The notes beneath the pieces are model-generated. The model was not told where the DNA came from, made no database searches, and was given only the letters and a program-made list of their open reading frames with translations. Source: Alloscardovia sp963543015 (GTDB lineage: Bacteria > Actinomycetota > Actinomycetes > Actinomycetales > Bifidobacteriaceae). Taken from it: DNA of 64,000 nucleotides. This document shows positions 17,783-26,866 of this stretch, one piece after another. Each line of letters starts with the position of its first letter. Positions within the stretch are counted from its first letter, which is position 1. A program made the translations under genes and the position numbers. The DNA lies in the NCBI GenBank assembly GCA_963543015.1, contig CAUTYZ010000001.1, positions 1 through 64,000 of the forward strand. Direction: 5' to 3'.

Positions 17783-17857
17783 GAGTCCCTTTCTTGTTGT
17801 GTGTTATCACAATTATCTAAAACTTATTTTTATATACCCTCTTGCTACTCACTGATA

Positions 17858-18388
17858 TCACCGAGCGTCTGAAGCAATCGAAATGAGCCATTCGCTCTTT
17901 TCTTGCGCTGCATCATTGTCTGCAGTAATCATCAAGACCGTATCATCGCCTGCGATAGTTCCCTCGACTTTATCGATAGGATGCTTATCAATAGCACTGG
18001 CAAGATACTGGGCTGCCCCTGGAGGCGTATGAATAACCACCAAATTTTGTGCTGATGCGACCCGAGTAATCAGTCCACCGATAACTTTGGCAAGCTGCTG
18101 CTCCATTTTCTGATTTGCGCGACTGCGCTGCTCAGCATCAATGTGTGCCTGATTTAATGCAGTGAATTGACTATCAGGAACTGCATATGCAATGACGCCG
18201 GACGGATGACGAACCTTGCTAGCCTTGATATCCTCAAGATCGCGGCTCATCGTCGCCTGAGTGACGCTAATGCCTTCCTCAGACAGGAGCTTAACCAATT
18301 GCTGCTGCGATTCAACGATATTTTCTGCAATAATTCGTTCAACAATACTCAAACGCGCAGTACGAGTGGATGGAATACCTTCATTCAT
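17858..18388 (-). CDS. argR: Arginine repressor
   Basis: 176 residues, slightly longer than the usual 150-170. N-terminal winged helix with recognition segment TQATMSRDLEDIKASKVR (about 39-56), then the C-terminal arginine-binding, hexamer-forming domain with GTIAGDDTVLMITAD (about 143-157). It should bind ARG boxes in front of argC and argR itself when arginine is plentiful. There is no Shine-Dalgarno of note before the ATG. It lies 243 bp after argD, in the place normally taken by argF. Confidence 0.95.
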   Translation of the reverse strand: MNEGIPSTRTARLSIVERIIAENIVESQQQLVKLLSEEGISVTQATMSRDLEDIKASKVRHPSGVIAYAVPDSQFTALNQAHIDAEQRSRANQKMEQQLAKVIGGLITRVASAQNLVVIHTPPGAAQYLASAIDKHPIDKVEGTIAGDDTVLMITADNDAAQEKSEWLISIASDAR

Positions 18389-18407
18389 AAGTCACTACAC
18401 CATATTC

Positions 18408-18422
18408 TGAATAAAAATTGCA
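18408..18422. promoter_or_regulatory. Putative ARG box in front of argR
   Basis: TGAATAAAAATTGCA fits the general ArgR operator (TGAAT, four A/T, ATTCA) with one mismatch. It is centred about 27 bp before the argR ATG, consistent with autoregulation. Confidence 0.6.
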
Positions 18423-18570
18423 CGATGACGATATGACAGAACCATATGCATGATGGTATATTCACCGCGCAGTAGCATCTCTGTCATATCGCCTCCCAAC
18501 TATTGAGTCTTTTAGAATTGTACCGTTGAAGTGATGCTGACGCATCTTCACATGCTGGTTATCTCACTTT

Positions 18571-18600
18571 ATAAATACATATTTATAAATATTTATGCAT
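18571..18600. promoter_or_regulatory. AT-rich palindromic stretch between argD and argR
   Basis: Contains the perfect palindrome ATAAATATTTAT (18585-18596), the near palindrome ATAAATACATATTTAT (18571-18586) and, on the minus strand, TGCATAAATATTTATA, an ARG-box-like string. It may hold an operator or an internal promoter for argR-argG-argH. No trace of an argF coding sequence is seen in 18389-18631. Confidence 0.4.
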
Positions 18601-18631
18601 TTGTGTCTGTTTTTGAATTCATACTGCCCGT

Positions 18632-19945
18632 TTAGTCATCCGCGAGGTCCGAAGGAACACGAGACAAGATAGTCACACATTCTTGAACTTCGCCATCACT
18701 GACCGTCAATGGTGGCGCAAGGCGTAGAGCACGGGGAGAAACCGCATTAACGATGAGACCATGATCGAGAGCCCAATCCACAACAGCATGAGCACATGGA
18801 TGAGATAGCTCGATGGCATTGAGCAAACCGCTGCCCCGCACAGATACGAGAAGCTCGTTATCGCTATTTTCGATGAGCGAGCGCAACTGCTCACCGCGCT
18901 CACGTGCATTAGCAATCAAATCTTCAGATTCGATAATGCTCATAGTGGCAAGTCCTGCAGAAGCAGCTAATGGATTTCCTGCAAACGTGGATCCATGTGA
19001 TCCCGGTGTAAAGAGGCTGGATACTTCACCGCCGAAGGTAATCAGACCTCCCATAGGGAATCCGCCTGCCACACCTTTGGCAAAAGTAATGGCATCTGGC
19101 TGGATTCCTCCGCTCAGAGCTTCATCTTGGAATGCAAACCAATGCCCCGTTCGCCCCATTCCTGTTTGCACTTCATCAACGACAAGAAGGGCATCATATT
19201 CATCACACAAAGCGCGCGCTTCTTGCACGAACTCAGCTCCCACAGGAAGAACTCCCGCCTCGCCTTGAATGAGCTCCATAATTATGCCCGCAACAGGCCC
19301 CTGAGAAAATGCATCACGCAGAGATTGAATGTCCCCTGCCTCTACGAATTCCACATGCGGAATGAGTGGCTCGAATGGCTCGCGAATGCTTGGCTTCCAC
19401 GTCGCACTCAACGCTCCAAGAGTTCTTCCATGGAAACCATGTGTCAACGCAAGAATGGTCACCTGCTGAGCGTCTCCACGCTTTCGTGCATGAAGCTTCA
19501 TCAATTTAAGTGCAGCTTCATTTCCTTCAGTTCCCGAATTTCCGAAATAAACACGAGAACCTTCGGGAGCCCCAGCACGCTCAATAAGCTTTTCTGCAAG
19601 CTCGACCTGAGGTTCAGTTGCAAAATAATTTGACGTATGTGCAATTTTTCCAGCCTGCTCACTCACGGCTTTCACCCATTGAGGATGGCTGTACCCTACA
19701 GAGTTGACGGCAATTCCTGCAAGAAAATCAAGGTATTTCTTACCCTCGCTATCCCACACATACGAGCCTTGACCATAATCAAGCACACGAAGAGGCGTTC
19801 CGAAAACATTCATATGATGAGCAGCATACGAATCTAAAACCTTTTCTCCACGAGTGAGAGACGTGTCGTGCGCAGGGGAATTGTGCTCTCCTGACAGAGG
19901 ATTTTCCGCACTATCCTGAGTCGTACCATTAGTTGTAGGAATCAT
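18632..19945 (-). CDS. argD: Acetylornithine aminotransferase
   Basis: PLP class III aminotransferase making N-acetylornithine. 437 residues, with about 35 extra polar residues at the N-terminus. DEVQTGMGRTG carries the PLP aspartate and FAKGVAGGFPMGG the PLP lysine. The ATG overlaps the argB stop (ATGA, 4 bp), so they are coupled. In bifidobacteria and mycobacteria argF follows directly; here 243 bp without a gene follow. Confidence 0.95.
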   Translation of the reverse strand: MIPTTNGTTQDSAENPLSGEHNSPAHDTSLTRGEKVLDSYAAHHMNVFGTPLRVLDYGQGSYVWDSEGKKYLDFLAGIAVNSVGYSHPQWVKAVSEQAGKIAHTSNYFATEPQVELAEKLIERAGAPEGSRVYFGNSGTEGNEAALKLMKLHARKRGDAQQVTILALTHGFHGRTLGALSATWKPSIREPFEPLIPHVEFVEAGDIQSLRDAFSQGPVAGIIMELIQGEAGVLPVGAEFVQEARALCDEYDALLVVDEVQTGMGRTGHWFAFQDEALSGGIQPDAITFAKGVAGGFPMGGLITFGGEVSSLFTPGSHGSTFAGNPLAASAGLATMSIIESEDLIANARERGEQLRSLIENSDNELLVSVRGSGLLNAIELSHPCAHAVVDWALDHGLIVNAVSPRALRLAPPLTVSDGEVQECVTILSRVPSDLADD

Positions 19946-20883
19946 TTCATATCCTTCCTCATCACGACACCCTCGCTCTGAGTTACCATCGTTCCAATGC
20001 CTGCTGTCGTAAATATCTCATTGAGAATCGAATGCTTTTTACGCCCGTCAATGATGTGCGCTTGAACCACTCCTCCATCAATTGCACGGATACATGCTTC
20101 CATCTTGGGACGCATACCCGATTCGAGTTCAGGCATAAGTTCACGCAAAGTTTCGATGCCGATTTCTCCGACGAGCGAGTCTTTATCTGGCCACTGCTGA
20201 TAGAGTCCTTCGACGTCCGTCAGGATAATGAGTTTTCTGGCCCCTAACGCGATAGCCAAAGCGGCAGCTGCTGTATCAGCATTCACATTCAAAACCTGTG
20301 TCGGGTCTTCTTCATCGGGAGCAACGGACGATACGACTGGAATGCGCTGCGATTCGATAAGGTCGTCGATAGCGCTCGTATCTACGCTCACGACGTCACC
20401 AACATATCCGACGTTAATTTTTACTCCATCGACGACGGGCATGCGTTGAGCTGCAGAGAAAAGACCACCATCTTCGCCCGAAAGACCCACTGCATAAGGA
20501 CCATAAGCGTTAATCAATCCCACAAGTTCACGTGAAACTTTTCCGGTCAAAACCATGCGGACGACATTCATAGTTTCTTCGTCTGTGACGCGAAGACCTC
20601 CACGGAATCGAGATTCGATTCCCAGCGCTTCCAGCATCTCATTAATCTGTGGACCACCGCCATGTACGATGACTGGGTGAAGACCAAGCTGGCGCAAGAA
20701 GACCATATCCTGTGCGAATGCTGCGCGAAGTTCATCGCTGACCATCGCATTACCGCCGTATTTAATCACTACAAGAGATCCAGAAAACTCTTGTAACCAT
20801 GGCAGCATTTCCAGAAGAACTTCGGATTTTTGGCTATCCGTTAAGTCTTCATGAACGTCGATTGTATTGTGCGCTTCTTCCAT
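19942..20883 (-). CDS. argB: Acetylglutamate kinase
   Basis: Phosphorylates N-acetylglutamate with ATP, normally the arginine-inhibited step. About 313 residues from the ATG at 20883 (preceded by GTGGAA); an in-frame GTG at 20892 is the alternative. Lysine loop VVIKYGGNAM near residues 40-49, substrate loop VHGGGPQIN near 76-84 and NVNADTAAAALA near 198-209. The N-terminal ~20 residues (MEEAHNTIDV...) could form the extra helix linked with arginine-sensitive hexamers, which is inference. Confidence 0.95.
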   Translation of the reverse strand: MEEAHNTIDVHEDLTDSQKSEVLLEMLPWLQEFSGSLVVIKYGGNAMVSDELRAAFAQDMVFLRQLGLHPVIVHGGGPQINEMLEALGIESRFRGGLRVTDEETMNVVRMVLTGKVSRELVGLINAYGPYAVGLSGEDGGLFSAAQRMPVVDGVKINVGYVGDVVSVDTSAIDDLIESQRIPVVSSVAPDEEDPTQVLNVNADTAAAALAIALGARKLIILTDVEGLYQQWPDKDSLVGEIGIETLRELMPELESGMRPKMEACIRAIDGGVVQAHIIDGRKKHSILNEIFTTAGIGTMVTQSEGVVMRKDMK

Positions 20884-20916
20884 TATTTCCACGTTTCTCT
20901 TTCCACAATCCCATCT

Positions 20917-22089
20917 CTACGATTCATAATCCGCATTAATATGCACATAATCCAGTGTGAGATCATCAGTCCAGACCACAGCTTCACATTCGCTGCCTGT
21001 ATGCAAATCAATATCAATAAAGACTTCACGCTCTTCCATCGATACCAAGCTTCGATCTTGTCCCGGCTTTCCACCATCGCAGACGCGAATTCCATTAATA
21101 TCGACTGTTACATCGTGCGCGTTAAAAGCAGCCACGTCTTCTGGTACTGTTCCCAAGGACGAGACGACTCGACCCCAATTAGGATCATTGCCATAAATCG
21201 CACATTTCAAAAGATTCGAAGCCGACACAGCTCGCGCACAGGCCAGAGCTCCGTCATAGGTCTGAGCACCTGACACTGTAATGCGGATATCATGCGATGC
21301 ACCTTCCCCATCACCGATAATTTGTCGTGCAAGCTGAGCACATGCCTGCGCAATCGTTGCTTCGAACTCATCGATGTCAGGCTTGATTCCACTAGCTCCC
21401 GATACCAGCAGAAGCACTGTATCATTTGTCGACATGCATCCATCGACATCAATGCAATCAAAGCTCTTCGAAGTTGCGCGAGACAAGGCTTGCTGAGCTG
21501 TCTGAGCATCCACGACTGCATCTGTCGTAATAACGCTAATCATGGTAGCCAATTGAGGAGCAATCATCCCCGAACCTTTTACCATTCCACCGACTCGATA
21601 TCCCGATGCTTGGATTTCTACAGTCTTCGGCTTCGTATCCGTGGTCATAATTGCCTCGGCAGCATCACGTCCTGCTTCAGCGAAATTCGAGAGCACGTGG
21701 GCTGCATCATGGACACCATGGAGAACTGCATCTAGGGGAAGCAATTCGCCGATAAGTCCAGTAGAAGCTACCAGAATGTCGTCGCGATTAACGTCCAACT
21801 CGTGAGCAGCATAGGATGTTGTTTCATATACTTGCTCAAGTCCTGCTTCACCCGTGCAGGCATTTGCTCCGCCTGAATTGATAACAACTGCACGTGCAGC
21901 CCCATTTGCAATGATGCCACGGGAGTACTGCACAGGAGCCGCTGCAAAACGATTCGTCGTAAAAACGCCAGCTGCTACAGAAAGTGGACCATTATTGACA
22001 ACGAGAGCGACGTCCTTCTTTCCTTCAACTGCTGAAATCCCCGCACGTACGCCCGCCGTTGAAAAACCTTGCGCAAATACTACACTCAT
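20917..22089 (-). CDS. argJ: Bifunctional ornithine acetyltransferase / N-acetylglutamate synthase
   Basis: Moves the acetyl group from acetylornithine to glutamate, closing the acetyl cycle. 390 residues. The self-cleavage region KGSGMIAPQLATMISVITTDA-type is at about 167-187, where Thr of LATMI is the new N-terminal nucleophile of the beta chain; CSTNDT (as CMSTNDTVLLL) is near 222. The ATG overlaps the argC stop by 4 bp. Whether it also uses acetyl-CoA cannot be read from the sequence. Confidence 0.95.
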   Translation of the reverse strand: MSVVFAQGFSTAGVRAGISAVEGKKDVALVVNNGPLSVAAGVFTTNRFAAAPVQYSRGIIANGAARAVVINSGGANACTGEAGLEQVYETTSYAAHELDVNRDDILVASTGLIGELLPLDAVLHGVHDAAHVLSNFAEAGRDAAEAIMTTDTKPKTVEIQASGYRVGGMVKGSGMIAPQLATMISVITTDAVVDAQTAQQALSRATSKSFDCIDVDGCMSTNDTVLLLVSGASGIKPDIDEFEATIAQACAQLARQIIGDGEGASHDIRITVSGAQTYDGALACARAVSASNLLKCAIYGNDPNWGRVVSSLGTVPEDVAAFNAHDVTVDINGIRVCDGGKPGQDRSLVSMEEREVFIDIDLHTGSECEAVVWTDDLTLDYVHINADYES

Positions 22090-23204
22090 GGTGCCACTCC
22101 TATCGTTGTTAATCCCTCATCTTCTGGTAGACCTAATGCCACATTGAGCGATTGAATAGCCTGACCTGCCGTTCCACGATTCAAATTGTCAATAGCGCCA
22201 AATGCATACAGCAAGCCAGCATTTTTATCTACAGCAAGCGAAATATGCGCAGCATTAGAACCGATGACGTCCCCCGTAGAAAGAAGTACGCCTTGCGGTA
22301 GAATGTGGATAAATTTTTCTTCGCCATACACAGACATATACAGTTCGTAAATATCCTCAATGCTCATTCCTCGAGCTTTTTCTGATAACGGAGCACTCAC
22401 CGTTGCAAGAATTCCACGAGACATAGGTGCAAGCACCGGAGTAAAACCGAGAGAAAATTCCTCTCCACCATTCTTTCCATACTGAGCTGCATGACTCAAA
22501 TTTTGTATAATTTCTGGAATATGTCGATGTTTTCCACCCACAGAGTATGGGCGTGCAGACCCCAGCGCTTCAGATGCCAGCAGATTGACCTGACCAAGCT
22601 TTCGCCCTGCTCCAGAATATCCGACGACGAGATTCGCAGTAATCTGTGGTTCGACAAGCTCATGAGCGACTGCTGGCTGGTATCCGAGAGTCACAGCTGT
22701 AACATTGCAACCTGGCCCAGCGATATGCGTAGCTCCTACTAAATGAGAACGTTGCTTGATATACCCGTCTGTACCCCCTGCATCAAGCCGACCACATATA
22801 AGCTCAGGCATGCCATAGACCCAATGGTCACTAAAGTCGCCGCCATAATATGCATCCCAATCAGACTTCTTTTCCAATCGATGATCTGCACCCAAATCAA
22901 CCACAACTTTCACATCGTGGAGCTCAGATGCGAGTTTTCTCGATGCCCCATGAGGCAACGCGAGGATAACCACATCATGACCACTAAGAACTTCAGGAGT
23001 AGTTTCCTCTACACACAGAGCTGCATACTGCGGGATATTCGGTACAAACTCCGCCATTGTTTTTCCGACAGATGACTGCCCTGTCACACATGTCACGTCA
23101 AGATGCGGATGCATGGCGACAACTCGCAGAACTTCCCCACCTGCATACCCAGTTGCTCCAGCAACCGCGACGGAATACGTGCGAGTTTGACTATCGTTCT
23201 GCAT
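22086..23204 (-). CDS. argC: N-acetyl-gamma-glutamyl-phosphate reductase
   Basis: NADPH-dependent reductase of the acetylated pathway. 372 residues. Rossmann loop VAGATGYAGGEVLR near 14-27 and the active-site cysteine in AGPGCNVTAVTLGYQP near 157-172, the actinobacterial form of the motif. AAGAAGGT lies 6 nt before the ATG. First gene of the arg cluster, with an ARG-box-like palindrome just upstream. argJ overlaps its end. Confidence 0.95.
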   Translation of the reverse strand: MQNDSQTRTYSVAVAGATGYAGGEVLRVVAMHPHLDVTCVTGQSSVGKTMAEFVPNIPQYAALCVEETTPEVLSGHDVVILALPHGASRKLASELHDVKVVVDLGADHRLEKKSDWDAYYGGDFSDHWVYGMPELICGRLDAGGTDGYIKQRSHLVGATHIAGPGCNVTAVTLGYQPAVAHELVEPQITANLVVGYSGAGRKLGQVNLLASEALGSARPYSVGGKHRHIPEIIQNLSHAAQYGKNGGEEFSLGFTPVLAPMSRGILATVSAPLSEKARGMSIEDIYELYMSVYGEEKFIHILPQGVLLSTGDVIGSNAAHISLAVDKNAGLLYAFGAIDNLNRGTAGQAIQSLNVALGLPEDEGLTTIGVAP

Positions 23205-23230
23205 AATTACACCTTCTTATTCATTGGTAT

Positions 23231-23246
23231 GTATAATTATGCATCG
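23231..23246. promoter_or_regulatory. Putative ARG box in front of argC
   Basis: ATGTATAATTATGCAT, nearly a perfect palindrome (one changed pair), 27-42 bp before the argC ATG. The minus-strand string TGCATAATTATACA fits the ArgR operator pattern. A further half-like TGCATAATTA overlaps the argC start codon (23200-23209). Confidence 0.65.
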
Positions 23247-23370
23247 CTCATCCGACAACAGCGTGTCGTGTCTCACAGTATGGAAATTGCATGAATTTTA
23301 TAACTTGTAGCCGGCTTACAGCACTTTTCGCCGTTATCTACAACGTTTATACACAGCCTATATACACAAA

Positions 23371-23403
23371 ATGCCTGATACGTCTTATTGACATATCAGG
23401 CAT
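23371..23403 (-). terminator. Terminator after the ykoE-pheT-DUF4190 run
   Basis: Stem ATGCCTGATA / TATCAGGCAT, 10 bp with a 13-nt loop, followed on the minus strand by TTTTG. It lies 20 bp past the stop of the DUF4190 gene and separates it from argC. Confidence 0.7.
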
Positions 23404-23423
23404 TTATGAGTAATTATGCGTAT

Positions 23424-24128
23424 TTACATCTGTGGAAGATGCGCTTGAAGCCAGCTCATCACCATCTGAGCAAACTCCACTTCAGTTATCCCCTTAGCGA
23501 GGAGATAAATGGAAACACCAATCTGAATTACAGACAAAATAACTGCAATAATCGCCAGAACGCGTCCGCGCATATGCAGTCGTCGTGTACGTCCAATCGA
23601 TACGATTCCAAAGAACAGCGCAATGACTGCTGTTTGAGTAAAGAGTGACGCGATAATAGCGACGATTGCATAGAAATCCCAATGATTATAGAAAGGATTC
23701 TTCTGAGGATCATTCGCATCAAATTCACGGAAATTAAAAGGATTATCTGATCCAAAAACGTAGAATCCAGAATTCTGACCCTGCTGGGAAGAGTTCTGTG
23801 TATTCTCAGCATCCTGATTATCCTGTGGATTCTGCTGACGATCTCGCGAAGGAACAGGAACAAGCTGAATCATGCGAGACTTAGCGCGATCATCGGTCGC
23901 GTTGCTCGTCACTGGCTTCTCAGGCTTACCATACACATATGGATCCCAGCCTGGGAATTCCGAAGCCATGCGGCCATACGCAGGGCCATCCTGATGCTCG
24001 CTAGAATCTTGTGCAGCGTCCCGTGTAGTATCCTGTGCGGCGTCCTGCGTAGAGTTCTCTTCGCCTACCGGTTCAACGGATACCTGTGCAGACACAGAGA
24101 CAATTGGCTCATTATTTTCTTCTGCCAT
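23424..24128 (-). CDS. DUF4190-type membrane protein with long disordered head
   Basis: 234 residues. About 1-145 is polar and low in hydrophobic residues, with DAAQDTTRDAAQDSS repeats and a Gln/Asn-rich part, so probably disordered in the cytoplasm. Two membrane segments follow (about 152-176 IVAIIASLFTQTAVIALFFGIV and 187-210, joined by a basic SIGRTRRLHMRGR loop), the pattern of DUF4190. A short tail ends the protein. No function is known for the family. AAGGAATAAG precedes the ATG. It follows pheT by 138 bp and closes the transcript. Confidence 0.75.
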   Translation of the reverse strand: MAEENNEPIVSVSAQVSVEPVGEENSTQDAAQDTTRDAAQDSSEHQDGPAYGRMASEFPGWDPYVYGKPEKPVTSNATDDRAKSRMIQLVPVPSRDRQQNPQDNQDAENTQNSSQQGQNSGFYVFGSDNPFNFREFDANDPQKNPFYNHWDFYAIVAIIASLFTQTAVIALFFGIVSIGRTRRLHMRGRVLAIIAVILSVIQIGVSIYLLAKGITEVEFAQMVMSWLQAHLPQM

Positions 24129-24224
24129 AAAGACTTATTCCTTAACTGTCGTATGTGAGCACTCGCACGTGTATCGAATGATACACATTTGCGAATGCCC
24201 GACAAATACTTGTGCTCTTACTTC

Positions 24225-24255
24225 TGTGGTCGTATTATCGTCAAGCACGACCACA
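24225..24255 (-). terminator. Possible hairpin after pheT
   Basis: Stem TGTGGTCGT / ACGACCACA, 9 bp with a 13-nt loop, 12 bp beyond the pheT stop. It lacks a T-tract, so it may be a weak terminator or an mRNA-stabilising hairpin before the DUF4190 gene. Confidence 0.45.
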
Positions 24256-24266
24256 AGAGCTATGCA

Positions 24267-26864
24267 CTACGCGCGAAGAACTGCGCCCACAGCTTCAGCT
24301 GCATCGATAATGCGCGCGCGGACTGCTTCTGTATCTTCAGAAGACAAGGTACGGTCTGGAGCACGGAAGGTTACTGCATATGCAAGAGACTTCTTGCCCA
24401 AACCTAAGGCAGGACCGATGAAGACATCGAAAAGCTCAATGGATTCAACCAAATCACCAGCAGCCTCACGAATAACCTCGCTCATATGATCTGATGTCAT
24501 CTCAATTGGAACGATGAACGCGAAGTCTTGGTGTACTGGTGGATAGGTCGATACTGGCTTAGCCTGAACAGGCTGATACTGCACAGCAGCGAAGATTGCA
24601 TCCAAATCAAGCTCGAATGCAGCAGTGTGTGCTGGCATTCCCAAACCTTCGATAACTCGTGGATGCAATTCACCCACTTTACCGACAGTTGTATCGCCGA
24701 CCATAACATATGCAAAACGTCCTGGATGCCATGTGGCAGGTACATCATCACCATAAACCTGACGAAGTGTGAAGTCAGCCGCAAGACGACGGGAAATACG
24801 CATTACAGCTTCTACTGCATCTGTCCAATCCGCGTTGCGACGCTCACCCATCCAGCCTGTTTCTTCTACAAGACCAGTGAATACACCTGCGACATGCAGT
24901 GGCTGATATGGAAGACCCGCATCCAATGCAGCAATTTGCTCATCAGTTGGGCGCACTCCACCTGGCAAAGCTGGAATAGCTGGAGCCTGAGGATCCCACT
25001 CGAATACGTGTCCAATTTCGTACGAGCTTGCCTGAGGATTATCACGACGAATATTACGCTGAACGGTACGCATCAAGGTCAGCAAAATTTCACGACGCAA
25101 GTATGGACGATCGCCTGCAAGAGGATTTTCGAGCTCTACGCTGATTGGCTTCAATTCGTCTGCATCATAGGCGAAATCCTTGAAATCAACTTCGCCGACA
25201 AATGGATAGCTAATCGTTTCAGTCAAGCCATACTCAGCAAGAGTGTCAGCGACTTGACGACGACGAAGCTGAGACGATGTCAATCCAGATTCGTTCGATG
25301 CTGGAACAGCCGGAACAGTGACAGCAATCTTGTCGTATCCTACCAAGCGAGCAACTTCTTCTACCAAGTCGCATGGCTCGGTGATATCTGGTCGCCATGT
25401 TGGAGGAACGACACTGAATACGCCAGATTCAATCTCGTCAATGGAGCACCCGACATCGGTGAGAATCTGTGTAATCTGCTCATCAGAAGTCGACAAACCA
25501 GTCAGACGAGCCACTTCTGATGTAGCAAAGCGAATTGCTTCAGGAGCACTAGTACGGTTGATATCAGTTGGAGTATCGCTTGCCTGTCCGCCACACAATG
25601 AGGTCAAAAGTTCTGCAGCTTCATATGCAGCAGCTGCCTGCAATTGTGTATCGACACCACGCTCGAAACGACGGCTTGCTTCAGATGGAATCTTGTGACG
25701 ACGAGCCGAACGTGCGATAGAGATTGGGTCGAAGTGTGCAGCCTCAATCAAAACGTTAGTCGTTTCGTCAGTAACTTCACCGTACAATCCGCCCATAACG
25801 CCTGCGATGCCCAAGACACGCGATCCCTTTTCTCCGTTTGGAGAATCAGTAATCAGCAAATCTTCAGACATGAGCTCATGCTCTTTGCCATCCAGCGTTG
25901 TAAGCTTTTCGCCGTCGACAGCGCGACGAACGACAATTGGCTGTGCAATCTTATCCAAGTCATACGCATGTAATGGCTGACCAAGGTCGAGCATGACATA
26001 GTTGGTGACATCGACTGCAGCAGAAATTGGGCGCATGCCAGCACGAAGCAAGCGCTGACGGATAAGCGCATTAGAGGAAGCAGCCGCGTTAATTCCTGTA
26101 ACGGTGCGAGCATAGTAACGATCGCATCCAGGAACTCCATGAATTGGGTTTGTGTCCTCGATGATAACTTCTACATCACCGTTTTCAGATGCATGAAGTT
26201 CTTCTGCCTTGCGTGCGTAGTCGAGAGCCTTATCTGTGAACTGAGCACCAGTAGAATGGTGGAATTCACGACCCACACCACGATAAGAGAATGCATAACC
26301 GCGATCTGGAGTGATATTAATTTCCAAAGTTGGCTCGTTAAGACCAAGAATTTCCATAGCATCTTGACCAGGCTCGAGAGCATCATACTGCTCCTGAGTC
26401 AAACCATAATTGCTGAAGAGAATAATTCCGTTATGATCCGAACCGAGTCCAAGCTCACGCTCAGAAGCGCACATACCGTCAGAAATATGACCGTATGTCT
26501 TTCGTGGCTCGATCTTGAAATCACCTGGAAGGACAGCTCCTGGGAGGGCTACAACAACCTTCTCCCCTGCCTTAATATTTGGAGCGCCGCAGACGATTCC
26601 GCGTGGAACCTTGTTTCCTTCCTCATCAAGGACGTTGTATTCACCGACATCCACATGGCACCAGTTAATAATCTTGCCATTCTTCTGCGGTTCTGGCGTT
26701 AAATCAACGACATAGCCAACGACGATTGGTCCTGTGACCTGAGACGTGTGAATTTCTTCTTCCTCAAGACCCACTTTGACCAAATCAGCAGCAAGCTGCT
26801 CGTAAGTTTCAGTTTCTGGTACAGCTACGTGGTCGCGCAGCCAATTCATATCAATAAGTGGCAT
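24267..26864 (-). CDS. pheT: Phenylalanyl-tRNA synthetase beta subunit
   Basis: 865 residues, the bacterial length. N-terminal tRNA-binding (OB) domain at about 40-160, then the B5, B3/B4 editing and catalytic-like domains, and a C-terminal FDX-ACB anticodon domain (about 770-865, STYPPVHQDFAFIVP...). Together with PheS it forms the alpha2-beta2 enzyme. The start lies 2 nt after the pheS stop and GGGAGAG precedes it inside pheS. Confidence 0.96.
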   Translation of the reverse strand: MPLIDMNWLRDHVAVPETETYEQLAADLVKVGLEEEEIHTSQVTGPIVVGYVVDLTPEPQKNGKIINWCHVDVGEYNVLDEEGNKVPRGIVCGAPNIKAGEKVVVALPGAVLPGDFKIEPRKTYGHISDGMCASERELGLGSDHNGIILFSNYGLTQEQYDALEPGQDAMEILGLNEPTLEINITPDRGYAFSYRGVGREFHHSTGAQFTDKALDYARKAEELHASENGDVEVIIEDTNPIHGVPGCDRYYARTVTGINAAASSNALIRQRLLRAGMRPISAAVDVTNYVMLDLGQPLHAYDLDKIAQPIVVRRAVDGEKLTTLDGKEHELMSEDLLITDSPNGEKGSRVLGIAGVMGGLYGEVTDETTNVLIEAAHFDPISIARSARRHKIPSEASRRFERGVDTQLQAAAAYEAAELLTSLCGGQASDTPTDINRTSAPEAIRFATSEVARLTGLSTSDEQITQILTDVGCSIDEIESGVFSVVPPTWRPDITEPCDLVEEVARLVGYDKIAVTVPAVPASNESGLTSSQLRRRQVADTLAEYGLTETISYPFVGEVDFKDFAYDADELKPISVELENPLAGDRPYLRREILLTLMRTVQRNIRRDNPQASSYEIGHVFEWDPQAPAIPALPGGVRPTDEQIAALDAGLPYQPLHVAGVFTGLVEETGWMGERRNADWTDAVEAVMRISRRLAADFTLRQVYGDDVPATWHPGRFAYVMVGDTTVGKVGELHPRVIEGLGMPAHTAAFELDLDAIFAAVQYQPVQAKPVSTYPPVHQDFAFIVPIEMTSDHMSEVIREAAGDLVESIELFDVFIGPALGLGKKSLAYAVTFRAPDRTLSSEDTEAVRARIIDAAEAVGAVLRA

Positions 26865-26866
26865 TT

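Noticed and set aside
18389..18631. Decayed argF
   Set aside because: No carbamoyl-phosphate or ornithine-binding motif in any frame; the DNA is AT-rich and palindromic.
24528..25520. 330-codon open frame on the plus strand
   Set aside because: Antisense shadow of pheT; no family features.
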